Position numbers and translations under genes: made by a program
Shown here: positions 1 to 20,009 of the stretch, one piece after another
Position numbering within the stretch: the stretch's first letter is position 1
Layout of the letters: each line of letters opens with the position of its first letter
NCBI GenBank assembly: GCA_019914995.1
Contig: CM034127.1
Span: 6,448,001-6,512,000, forward strand
DNA: 64,000 nucleotides
Direction of reading: 5' to 3'
Source: Acanthochlamys bracteata
Taxonomy: Eukaryota; Streptophyta; Magnoliopsida; Pandanales; Velloziaceae
Notes under the pieces: model-generated
The model's input: the letters and a program-made list of their open reading frames with translations, nothing else
Databases searched by the model: none
What the model was told of the DNA's origin: nothing

Positions 1-1690
1 GCATGTGCACTGCTGATGTCTGGTGAAAGATTGGATGAATTTACTGCTGTTAAGGATATCCTTGTGGACATGGGAACATATTTCCAAGTGCAGGTACTCC
101 TTGGTTCTGATTGAGTTTCAGCTCTTGCATCATATATCGTCTTGTTGCAGCACTTTTCCATGTTATGTATTCTATGCTGATTCTTTGCAGGACGATTACC
201 TGGATTGTTTCGGTGATCCTAAATTTATTGGCAAGGTTAATTTCTATTCTTATCCATGATTGATAATCCTTCTCCGAAATGGAGCTCATGTGGTTTAGGC
301 ACATAAAGTATTCATGTTAGTGGTGTCTTTAATTGACAGATTGGCACAGATATTGAAGATTTTAAGTGCTCTTGGCTGGTTGTCCAAGCAATTGAACTTG
401 CTAATGAGGCCCAAATGAAGATATTAAATGTAAGTAAATCTTGTAAAGACAGATAGGTCTGGCATTACCAATAAACTATTTGCTGAATCTATTCTATTTC
501 AGGAAAACTATGGGAAGACAGATGTAGAATCTGTTGCCAAAGTAAAGGGTCTTTATAAAGATCTCAATCTCCAGGTTAGAGATAGGTCCTCATCTTTGTA
601 CTACATTTTGATTGTCAAGTTGAACTATACTCTATCTTACTATAAGTGCATTTGGATTAAAAGACTAATTAAATAGAAAAAGTTTAAAAGTGTAGTTTCT
701 TAATGTCATGTGTACTACATCCCTATAGCCTAAAATTTCACCTTTTTTGACCGTTTGGAGAGACAGTGTCGAATTTAATGTTTTACACAATTCTATCAAC
801 TCTTTTTGTTTAGATAATTTCTCCTATCTAAATTCTTTATTAGATAATCTTCAAACTTTCTTGTGGTTTCTTTTCCAAATCAAATATAAAAATATAATCT
901 TTCATTTTTCTATTACCCTTCTTGTCCTTTTCTCCTTTTACTATATTTCTGGGTGATCTAGTATTAGGGGTTGTTTGGGAAAGCTTTTCCCAAAAACTGA
1001 TTTTCATTTTTCCATAACTATGTTAATTACTGAGGAGCTTCAGTAAGACTTCTATGTTTGTTTTATTTGCTCAACCCAAGTGGTCTGATTTTCTAATTAG
1101 GATCTCAGTTTACTTCAGCAAAACCCAATCCTGTTTAAGGCTTAATTACTATTGAAAATTTTGAGTTCAATGTTGTATTTCTGTTGAAAACTCTCCCAAT
1201 GATTTATATAACCAACATTTAAGTGATAGAGAAGTTTTTCATTTAGTGTATGTTTCAACTACCATCAAGCTCACATTTTTCTTTCAGATTTTGAGTCTGT
1301 CACTTCACATATTTCAATTATTATTCTGAATTTTACTTTTACTTTCACAATTGAACTTTACTTCAATCAAAAATTTACACCAATTTTACTTCATATGCTT
1401 TAATTAATATTCCGAATTTTACTTCTATCGAATTTCACTTCTCTCTTAATTTTATTTTTATGAAATTTATTTTTATAGAATTCACTTTTATGTAAGTAGA
1501 ACAATCTCTTAGATTCGACTGTGTTAGTTCTCACAATTAAAGTTCTGTACTTCTCTTCCAGGCTATTTTTGAAGAGTACGAGAGCTCAAGCTACAAGCAC
1601 CTTATTGCTTCAATTGAAGCCCAGCCAAACAAAGCCGTGCAAGAAGCACTGAAGTCGTTCTTGCACAAGATCTATAAAAGGCAAAAGTAA
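1..1690 (+). CDS. FPS: Farnesyl diphosphate synthase, 3' part (last five exons)
   Basis: This is the C-terminal 142 residues of a plant farnesyl diphosphate synthase, the cytosolic prenyltransferase that condenses IPP with DMAPP and GPP to make FPP for sterols and sesquiterpenes. The exons read 1-93, 191-235, 340-429, 503-574 and 1562-1690, all in phase 0, joined by GT-AG introns and ending in TAA at 1688-1690. The second aspartate-rich motif DDYLD, which binds the Mg-diphosphate of the allylic substrate, opens the exon at 191. The following CFGDP, the [11 protein letters not shown] block, ENYGK and the C-terminal KIYKRQK are family hallmarks. The first aspartate-rich motif and the N-terminus lie outside the window. 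The last intron (575-1561) is long and AT-rich. About 300 bases after the stop look like 3' UTR. Nothing in the visible part is broken. Confidence 0.95.
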
Positions 1691-3390
1691 AAACTGAAGA
1701 TCTTTGTTTTCCATATGGCATTGCTTTTGGTTTTTAGTTTTGGTTTTCGACTATTTGGTGGCGTACTACTGCATCCATGCTGTGTCCCCTATTCTTAGGC
1801 ATATGAAAGCAGTGAGAGGTGTATAGTATGGTCGTGCTCAAACAGCCCTGGTATCCACCGAGTTTCATTCATTAGGGATTTAGGCCATGCTTGTAAGAGA
1901 TAACTTGGTAACTTCCTTGTGATGTTCTTTTGGTGTGACCGTTTTAAGATGTATTTGTTGCGTTCAGAATGGAGATTTTTTTTCTTTTTCTTGGTGTTTC
2001 GTCAAAAAGAAATGAAATTTCTGTTTTCTTAATTTAAAAGTGATTTGAATTAGCCAAGGGTCCTAGCTTATATGTTTGAAATAGCTAAAACAGATTTGAA
2101 AAAAAAAGTTTTCAGGAATTCAAAAATATAATTTTAAAAAAGAAAGTAACTTTAGAAAAGAAACTTATACATATAATTTGTGTACGATATATATTTTAAA
2201 TTTTTTTAAAATAATCTCTACGTTCTTTTGGGTTTAAAATTTTCCAAAAATATTGTATCAAATATTACATCAAGCTTGACGGAATTGTAGGGGTCTAGGA
2301 ATCCGCATTCATTTTGAAGAAAATCGTAGCTGTAGATTTATCGGAGTTGCTTGCTCTTCTACTAATTAGAGAATTTTTTCAGTTTGTATTCAAATGCACA
2401 AACGAATTTTTATACAGTCAGACCCGAGCATTTATTAAAACCTTCTCGATTAATCTTGTCATTTACGAAGTTTGACCACAAACAAATGCAGCCGTTTGCA
2501 GCGGTGCTCAAATGTACGCGGTGTTGTTTTTGCTTTGAAATTGATTTTTGTTGAGCCAAAATTAATTTTCATAGCATTTGTTAGTTCTTATATTTATTAT
2601 AATTATTTATGATAACAATATTTTTAAAATTTTACTTTCAGAAAGATCATTTACAAAGCAAAATAACACATTCGTAGTTATTTTTGGTTCAAAAGAAAAT
2701 AGAAAAACAAAAGAAAATAAAAAGACAGTTTCGCTCAATTGTATTTTTTTTTTATGAGAATTTAGTTGAAATAATATGAGAGTTTTTGATTAAGTAGGCT
2801 ACATCTATCTTGACTTCTTTCTAATTAAATTTCAAAAATACTTTTTTCTAATGCAGTTTGAGCGTGAATATCAAAATATTATCTATTTAGTTTTTAACAC
2901 TGAGATGAACTCTATGCAATACTTAAAAATTATTTTTTATTTAATCTTACATATGTGGTTTTGAATGTATTCGTGAAAGATCTTCAACGAGTATTGATTC
3001 AAGAAAAAATATTATGAGTGTCTGTTTACATGTATAGTAACATCAAATGGAGTTCAGATTTAATAACAGTTTACTATTAAAGGTTAGTGAAAATACGAAA
3101 AAAATCTTGAAAGTACATTCACGCAGAGTTGAATAAGAACGCAAAATATTATTTATAATAATAAACATTATGCACTTTTTAAAAAATATGCTGTAGTAAT
3201 GCGAATCTATTTAAAAGACCCGACGTCGAGGTCCAAAGAGAAATTTTATTTAAATATTAAAAAAATTATTCTAAGTGGAGTCATAATGTGAATCTATGCT
3301 ATTGATTAATATAACCCGTGCTACCTATGTGAGACCCTATCACTAGTGCGAGAAACACAGCATCGCATCGGTTGCACTCAGTGGACGAGG
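1691..3390. other. FPS 3' UTR and AT-rich spacer
   Basis: The first roughly 300 bases are probably the FPS 3' UTR. The rest is AT-rich sequence with stops in all frames and no domain I recognise. Confidence 0.5.
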
Positions 3391-3602
3391 CCTATAAAAT
3401 AAATTTTTTTTTAAAAATAAAAAATATTTTATTTTTTTATTTTTAAAAAAATAATAATAATATATAATAAAAAAATTTTACTATATAGAATTTTTTTAAT
3501 TTTTAAATAAATTTTCTTCATATTTATAAAATATATATTAAAAAACATAAAATTAAAAATTAAAAAACTATTTTTTAAAAAGTAATTCCAAACAAGCTCA
3601 GT
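3390..3602 (+). repeat. TA-rich MITE-like element, copy 1
   Basis: About 210 bases almost entirely A and T, ending in a CCAAACAAGCTC-like terminus. The internal order (ATTTTTTTATTTT, AAAAAATAATAA, AAATTTTACTATATAGAATTTTT, ATATTTATAAAA, AATTAAAAATTAAAAAACTATTTTT) recurs in the elements near 28447, 28960, 40671, 56170 and 57696, and reversed near 22880 and 44180. It is therefore a dispersed family and not chance AT richness. The left end is not well defined here. Confidence 0.5.
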
Positions 3603-4605
3603 TCTAATAGAATTATAGAACAAACAGTTACAAGTAACACCGAGTGCAATGTACCATAGCGCGAGTAGAACGAAGTCGCATTTGGGTCGCATTAGTTGCA
3701 CTCAGGTCCAACATCAAAGATTCACACTAGTAGTAGTGTCATTTAAACGTAAATCCTTCTTCAATTCATTTATTAGACTTCCTAGAAAGCAACTCTCATT
3801 AATATATACACATAAATTCAGCAATGTATAGTACGAGAGGTGCGAGCTAAAAACAACTCTCTGTAATTATAGATCGGTTATATGCATTGTTTGTATCACG
3901 GAATTTGATTTGTGGATGATCTATCTTCAAATGCTATAAAATAATATTAATTATTTAGATCTTTTATTTTAAGGTGGTTAAACTTTTAATTTGAATGCCT
4001 ACTATAATACCAATTGTTAGGTCAACCTACACATCAATTCAAAAAAAGAAAGGAGACCGATAAAAATTGAGTTAATGTTTAAAAATTTTGGTTAGTGAAT
4101 TTTTTCTATAGATAGTAGTCAATGATAGTTTTGATTAGTTAACAGTTAAATAGAGAGATTTTATTAATATATAGTAGGTACCTAATCAACTATCTTTAGG
4201 ATAATTCTATACAGAGAAAGGTTAGAATTTTTACGGTTCAAGGGCAAAGAGTAACTTAAGAGACTTGCAAAACAAAAAGTATACGAAGATTTCTGTGATT
4301 CCGTAATTCTGTTACTTATATTCACTTGCAGCTCTTCGTCAATAATAAAATCCTACTAGTATTTTAAAGAGCCACGATTACTATGGACAAATGCTTGACT
4401 AAGCACACTTGCCTCACATGTTTTCTTGTACAAAGCAAACCTCTACGACATCCTGCAAACCCTTCTCTCAGTTGGATAGTAATATAATTTACAAGATCAA
4501 CGACTTTATCCGAGGTCAATTGTGCCCTATCACTAAATGCAAGAAGCACGTAATCTCAATTTGCTATATAGATAACAATCACTGGTTTGAGCTAGATGCA
4601 AGAAG
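3603..4605. other. Gene-free spacer
   Basis: No coding signal was found. A short degenerate repeat occurs: CCCTATCACTA followed by a GCGAGAAACAC or GCAAGAAGCAC-like string appears at about 3336 and 4527. Both look like relics of an old transposon. Small ORFs here have no recognisable similarity. Confidence 0.4.
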
Positions 4606-5881
4606 CGGGCTAGCTCGGCCTGGCTCGATCATACTTTTTATAATCCAAACCGACTCGCTTATCTATTTTATTTTTTAATTAAATAAATATTATAAATTAA
4701 ATATTTTTTAAAACTAATTTATTAAGATAAAAATAAATAATAAATATATTTTTATTATTAAAAAATATTTTTCTATTATTAAAAACTTTTTTATAAATAT
4801 TTTTTGTTAAAAGTTGACCTGATTAATTATCAAAGTTGATCTGATCAACTGGTCAATATTGATCAGTCAACTTTAACCAACGCGAGCGAGCCAATATTAT
4901 TAGGGGCGGCAATATATGACCCAATCCGAAAATTCAATCCGAAACCGATCTGTTTAATCAGAATTAGGGTTGAAAAATTTACCCGTATAAATATATGGAT
5001 TGGGTTAGAGTTGAACAAATTTGATCCGATTATTAAATAGGTCGACCCGGATTAACCCAAAATTGACCCACCAATCTGAAATGTCACATTTTGAAGGAAC
5101 AATTCTTGATTTTTTCTTACCTATAATAAAATATTGGTAATAAAAATAATCGATAATAGTTATTTACAAACTATTAAATTATATTATATTTATAATTAAT
5201 TTTTTATTTTTATATCTTAGTAAAATAGTGTAAGATGAAAATTATAATATTATCGAAAATATTACTATGTAGGTATTTTTAATGACGAATTTAGATTTTG
5301 TATAAAAATTTTTATGAAAATTTTGTTAGATAGATATATTTATCAAAATTTTTATCGAAATTATTAATTTATATTTATAATCATAAATTTCAGCTGTTAT
5401 CATATATTTTCAAAAAATAAAAATAACAATTTTTTTGGATATTTTAAGGACCGATGAAGATATTAAGGAATGCATATTTTGTCGGACACAATTATATCTC
5501 GTCAGTAAAAATAACGTGCATTTAAATTCGAACTGATCTTATACTTTCGCTGAAGCTTAAAAATATATAATTAATAATTAATAATTTTAATTATTAAATG
5601 GGTCGACCAATTTGATCCGATTATTAGTAGGTTGAGTTAGAATTGATAATTTTGACCCGTATAAATTTATAGATTGGGTTAAGATTGAACGAATTTGATC
5701 CGATTATTAAATAGATCGATCCGAAATCGATCCATCAACTTATATTGTCACTCCTAAATATTATCGACCCTATACCATCTGTTTGACCGGCCGGATCGAC
5801 CCAATTTTATTACTGATTACGAGCCTAGTAGGTCAAAGAATCGGGCCGTTTGGCCAGGCCACATGCTGGCCTGTTAGCCCG
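4606..5881. mobile_element. Possible outer element split by a younger MITE
   Basis: The left side begins CGGGCTAGCTCGGCC and the right side ends GGCCTGTTAGCCCG, an imperfect inverted pair. Between them an hAT-type MITE (4901-5756) has inserted. Removing it and one 8-base duplication would leave an element of about 410 bases rich in TTGACC/GGTCAA motifs. No convincing target duplication was found outside it, so the limits are tentative. Confidence 0.3.
4901..5756 (+). mobile_element. hAT-type MITE, subfamily A, copy 1
   Basis: An 856-base non-autonomous element. It starts TAGGGGCGGCAAT and ends ATTGTCACTCCTA, an imperfect inverted repeat, and is flanked by a perfect 8-base target duplication AATATTAT (4893-4900 and 5757-5764). 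TIRs of the TAGGGGTGGCAA type with 8-base duplications are typical of hAT elements. It contains no transposase ORF. A stretch of about 65 bases (GTATAAAT, ATTGGGTTA, TTTGATCCGATTATTAAATAG) occurs in the same orientation near both ends (about 4980-5050 and 5660-5725). A second full copy lies at 62683-63522. Confidence 0.85.
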
Positions 5882-5949
5882 GACTGAATTTACTTGAGCA
5901 CACGATCTATATCTTTACTTTATTTAAGAAAGTAAGATTAGAAGAATAA

Positions 5950-8790
5950 AGTAGAAAGCTAGTGAGAGAGTTAGCAAGTTCACTGGTAGATTAGCAACTA
6001 TGTTTGCTGAAATTGTGTTGGATTTTTAAACTTGTGTCTGTGTATTGGTTTATTCTCTCTCTTTTCTCCTTTCTTCTTGCTTTCGTTAGCTTTACACTAC
6101 TGCTTATGCTTCCTTCTACAAGCTCTTATATTTGGGATCAAAACGATTTGAATTCTCCCTGTTAGCCTTGTTGAGCCTGCTAGAGTACCCCCGTCTATTC
6201 GCCATTCTGTTAGCAGTTAGCATCCCATCTCAGATCTCACATGGCTGAGGTGATTACTTTATTTATGAAATATTCAGTACGTTTTGAGCTAGCCATCTCC
6301 TGATATTTAATTCTTCTCAGTTGGGATGTGATTTGATTTATCAACAGTATTGAATGCTGACAAATTCTTATTCTCCCGCTCACCCGTGCACCCACTTGTT
6401 CGATTTTGAAATTTCTTACTTGGTGGGACCTCCAGTAGCTCATTTTAAATTTCTAGTGTGAACTGAAATGTATTTGAAATTTTCACTCTGAAATAGCTGA
6501 TCGGTTTGGAGTTCTTCCGGTGGCTTGTAATGCTTTCGTGCAGCTTCAAGTTAACTAGGTCTTATCGTTGCCTTCAATGATCTGATCTGGTTCTTTAATA
6601 GAGCGTTCCAGTGAATTGAAGGAAATGATATTTCCTGCATGTCTGGACCGATTATCTGAATTTTGTGACTTTTTCTGTGAATTTTTTAATATTTTCCGAT
6701 CATGACTTCTATTAGCTAGATGGTTTTATTGTATAGATGAATACTTAGTGGTGGTAGATAATTGTAGGTTAGTGATAGGAATTGTTGTATCACTAATTTG
6801 ACCGTGGATGATAAAGAATTATTTTCTTGTATCTCAATCAGTGAACTCTTTTGGAATATCACTAAGAATCTGGGTGTTGAACTTCTTCCTGAGTTTCCAG
6901 TGAAACACAGTTCTTGTGAGCTCTTTTGTCTTCAATTTTGATCTTATATTTGTTGTGAATAAACTTGCCATTGATGTTGGTGTGCTGCTAGTATACTTCT
7001 TCAGCTCTGATGTAGTCCTAAGTCTTAGTTGTATTCTTGAGCATGCTTGAAATCTTTTTGAAATGTTGATGGTGAGCCTAATCTTTCAAGTTGGTTGTTT
7101 GGTTCAGTGGGAATGAGGTAGTAGATCGGTAGCTGACTGCTTCAAGTCGGGTCCTCTCTCCCTTGATGTTGTCTTCTTCATTCGAGCAATTTGTTGCTCT
7201 GTTTTCAAACATAACCTTTCGGTCTTATGCTATAGGAAGATTGTCCTATATAGATAGACGACTATTCTTTGGCTATCTACATGTAAGACTTCTTTTTATA
7301 ATGTAGCTGGTCTATTCTCTGCTATGTGTAGGGTGATTTATTTCTGTGAATACATGCAGAACTTAATTTCAACTATTAGCTCCTTCTAATTATAAACTAT
7401 AATTTTTAATATCATTAAGAACAACCTTGTGATTCCAACAAAATTTATATAATTCGTGGCTCTAAGTGTCAATCATATGAAAGCTGAAGCTAAATATAGA
7501 GAAATATGGAGTATATGAATTTTTATGGTTTGAAAATTATTGACGGAATTTAATTTTTCTCCAAGACATTTTATAAAATTGTTCTGTGATAATAATATGG
7601 CAATAAATATTGCTTATAAATCAATACAGCATAATTATACCAAACATAATGAAGTGGGTCGACATTTTGTCAAACAAAAGTTAGAGCTGAGATTAATTGA
7701 GTTGCTATTTTTGAGCTTAAGAAGCAAAGTGAGAAGACATATTGATATACACAATTTCAAATAAAATTTTTCTATGATTCACTAAACAAGTTGGATGTAT
7801 ATAATATTTTGCACCAAGTTGAGGGGAGTGCTATCATGAGTCAATGTATAACTAAGTAGTTTAGTATATTAAATTTATTATCTTAGGATAACTTTACGAA
7901 ACCTGTGGGCTCCATATATATGTATTTGTATGATAAGAGTTGTTTGGACTAAAATTGAAAAATTTGCAATCTCTTCAATATCCAATTTATTGTCTTGTTC
8001 ATAAATACATATTTTAAGCCAAGACTTTTTTTTCCCCCTATAAATGTTTGTATCATGCATGGTGCACTAGCTTTCAATTAAATTTCCACTTTCATGCATT
8101 AGATAAAAGGACTCCATGGCATATGCTTTAGTTCTTAGATGTTCTTATGTATACTTGATTTGCGCCTGTTACTGTTGTGCTTGTACTGGTAGAAAATAAA
8201 ACTTGTTACAATAATTACTGTTTTCATGCAATGTAGGAACTGGGAGCTTACAGCGCCATGGACCGGAGTGCAAATACAGATACCTACTAAGTTTGCCGAT
8301 GGGGAACGAAGTCCTGATCTATCACCTTCCAGGAGAATGAAGGACTACATACACAAGAAGGGATTTAAGAGAGACGTTCCATTATTGGATATCATTGGGC
8401 TGGTCACTTTCTCAACCAGGAGAAACCCATACGGGTGGTGGCCATCACATTAGTTCATCAAGAATCACTAGATGGGTAATAATTTAACTTTTTCAGTCAG
8501 TTCTTCTCCTGTATTTGTCTTGGATGATGTGCTAGTAATAGTAGAGAACTTGTAATGACCTTTTGTGTAAATTGCTTATCATAGAGTTGTATTGCTTTTA
8601 TTGTTTGAAAGTTGGCATGCTGCAGGCTACAGGAGGTTAGCTGGAGAGACAACTTTCATATTCCGTAACTTCAAATCAAGGAACTTGTTTCGGTATAAAT
8701 TGCAATTGTGAGTAATAGAACTTTCTTTGAGAACCAGTTATAGCTGCTAGCTAGTCATCAAGCTTTATGCTAGTTTTGTACCAGCCAAAT
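5950..8790 (+). other. Possible spliced transcript of unknown function
   Basis: Splice-like signals suggest a transcript. A pyrimidine-rich leader at about 6040-6130 ends at ATGGCTGAG|GTGATT near 6249. An exon runs from 8237 (after ATGTAG) to 8475 (before GTAATA), and another begins at 8626 (after CTGCAG). The middle exon carries an open frame ending PYGWWPSH at 8453, with a basic, coding-looking stretch (SPSRRMKDYIHKKGFKRD). That frame is not the one reached from ATGGCTGAG, which stops after 20 residues. I recognise no family. It could be a non-coding RNA, a short-peptide gene or a pseudogene. Confidence 0.3.
7440..7830 (+). mobile_element. Ty1/copia 3' remnant (RNase H end plus polypurine tract)
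   Basis: The translation carries the C-terminal RNase H signature of copia elements: FCDNNMAINIA, then TKHNEVGRHFVKQKL (residues within 7540-7764). An AEAKY-like string lies just upstream around 7486-7500. Downstream, a degenerate KLDVYNILHQ tail is followed by TTGAGGGGAG (7819-7828), a typical polypurine tract, and then TG at 7829, where a 3' LTR would start. Frames are broken, the rest of the polyprotein is absent, and the LTR end could not be fixed. Confidence 0.75.
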
Positions 8791-9795
8791 TTTCATGTCC
8801 AATAATTACCCCGGCATCCCTTGTTCAAACAAAGTAATTTTCATGTCCCATATAATTACGCACAGGTTTGCTCAAACAAACTCACGAGGATACGTGTTCA
8901 GCAATAAAAGACAACTTCCTTTTGCCTAAAACCAAGCAAGTGTTTTTGGTTCCAGAAACGCACTACCTTACAATAGTTGGAACAATGATGTGTACGTTTT
9001 CAGCAACTACTGGAAACACACAAGACCATAAAAAGGGCACACTTGTACTCAGCAGCGAAATTCTCTCCTTTTCAACAGGATAATAACGCCGCTGCTTTTA
9101 TTACCCATGGTTCTGTTGAGCAAACTAGTAAGTACTACATTCTGCAGTATAAGGCAACTAAGTTCCTTTCCGGAAAAAAAACCATACAGGTGTGCAGTCA
9201 CTTATGAAAACCACAAAGACATTTGCATTTGTTGCTGACATTAATGTACATCTTTTGACTACTAGTACCATCAACTATGGCACAACTTGTACAAAGCAGA
9301 AAAATTCTCTCTTTAAGAACATTCTCTGAAGCATTGATCCAAATCTACATCTAATGCCCTTATTGTGAACTGATTAAATTTGGAGAACATTACAAAAGTT
9401 GAGACTGCAGAGCAAGACAGAAAGGGTTCTATCTATACACAAAGCTAACCGACCAACTAACCAGAGAAAGGTACTATCTACTGTGGGACAAACACATGGC
9501 TCATCTTTTAAAAGAATAGCTCCGATTATTCTGCAGTTTCCCGAATGGAATCAAGTTGATAGCTGTACAGATAGTCTACTTTAAAGTAAAACTATATTCC
9601 CGTTACATCCTTCCTCTCTCAAGTTCTTCATCTATATATATATACACTAGTTAGCAACTTGATCTGTAGCTCTCTTCTTACAATCATGGTTTTGACCAAA
9701 TGTGGTACCATATCTGAAGATTGTTTTACTTTCATTTTTTGGCTGGCATTCCAATATGCATGCAGCGTATTTGATAAAAATCATATAACCAAACC
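8791..9795. other. Spacer and ABCC5 3' UTR
   Basis: No gene was recognised. The 100-300 bases next to 9796 are expected to be the 3' UTR of the minus-strand transporter. A short TA microsatellite lies at about 9632-9644. Confidence 0.4.
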
Positions 9796-19129
<9,334 letters not shown>

Positions 19130-19700
19130 GATTGGGGACGAAAAGGAGAAGTTTTCGATTGAGAGTGCTGAAAAACTTTAGATTATTACAACAACAACAA
19201 CAATTGGAAGAAGAATGAGAAGAAGAAGACGAAAGCATGGGATGGCTTGGTAGAGAAAAAAGACAGGTAGCAGAAAGAGGGGTGGTTTAGAGATGACACA
19301 CTGCAAGTGAGAACAAAACTCGGCGCTCTGATCTACAACACAAAACAACGCAGTTTGTCTGTGGTTTGCAGTCAGTGCTGCACCGCAGCAGAGCTACTAC
19401 TTTGAATTTAATTGAATAGATTTATAGATAGGTAGGAAGCAAACTAGAAAACAACAGCAGCTTTTCTTCTGTGTTTCTGTTTGAGAACTTCGGTTTGGTA
19501 TTCTTCTTGTGTGTTGGTGTGCGTCGAAAGGAATGAGAGAGAGAGAGAGAAAGAGAGATGGTTCATCTGTGTGGCAAAAGAAAAAAGGAGAGAGGGGAGG
19601 GAGGGAGGGTTGTTGGTCTCCTGTGCGTGTCATTTTGTGAAAGATTGGGATTCTGTACGGTTATGTTGACAGAGATTATTGATTTCTTTTTTCTTTAGTT
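19130..19700 (-). promoter_or_regulatory. ABCC5 5' UTR and proximal promoter
   Basis: The sequence upstream of the ABCC5 start is pyrimidine-rich on the minus strand: a TTG/TTC-rich leader at about 19180-19230 and a (GA)n/(CT)n microsatellite at 19534-19559, followed by GGGAGG repeats near 19590-19610. CT-rich leaders are common in plant 5' UTRs. No clear TATA box was fixed, so the exact transcription start is unknown. Short ORFs on both strands here look fortuitous. Confidence 0.5.
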
Positions 19701-19789
19701 TATTATTTATTTATGCTAAAAAGAGAATTTCATTTTCACAAATATTATTGATTTGGGTTTCTCAGCCAGTGCCAGAAAAAAGCTCTTAA

Positions 19790-20009
19790 GAGGTTGTTTG
19801 AATTGCTAAAAAATAAAATTTTTGAACAAAAAATATATTTTATAAATATTTAGAAAATAAATTTGTCACTATTTTAAAAAATTTTCTATAAATATATACT
19901 TCATCTATATTTTAAATTTAAAGAATTATAAATAAAAAATCTTTTTTGATCAGACTCATTGGAGTGCATTCCGAAAATGTACATCGAATGTCCTCCCAAA
20001 CAGATCCTA
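19790..20009. repeat. TA-rich MITE-like element, copy 2
   Basis: It begins GAGGTTGTTTGAAT and ends CTCCCAAACAGATCC, an imperfect inverted pair of the (G)TTTG...CAAAC type. The interior is A/T runs in the order of the dispersed family (AAATAAAATTTTT, TATTTTATAAATATTTAGAAAAT). Confidence 0.45.
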
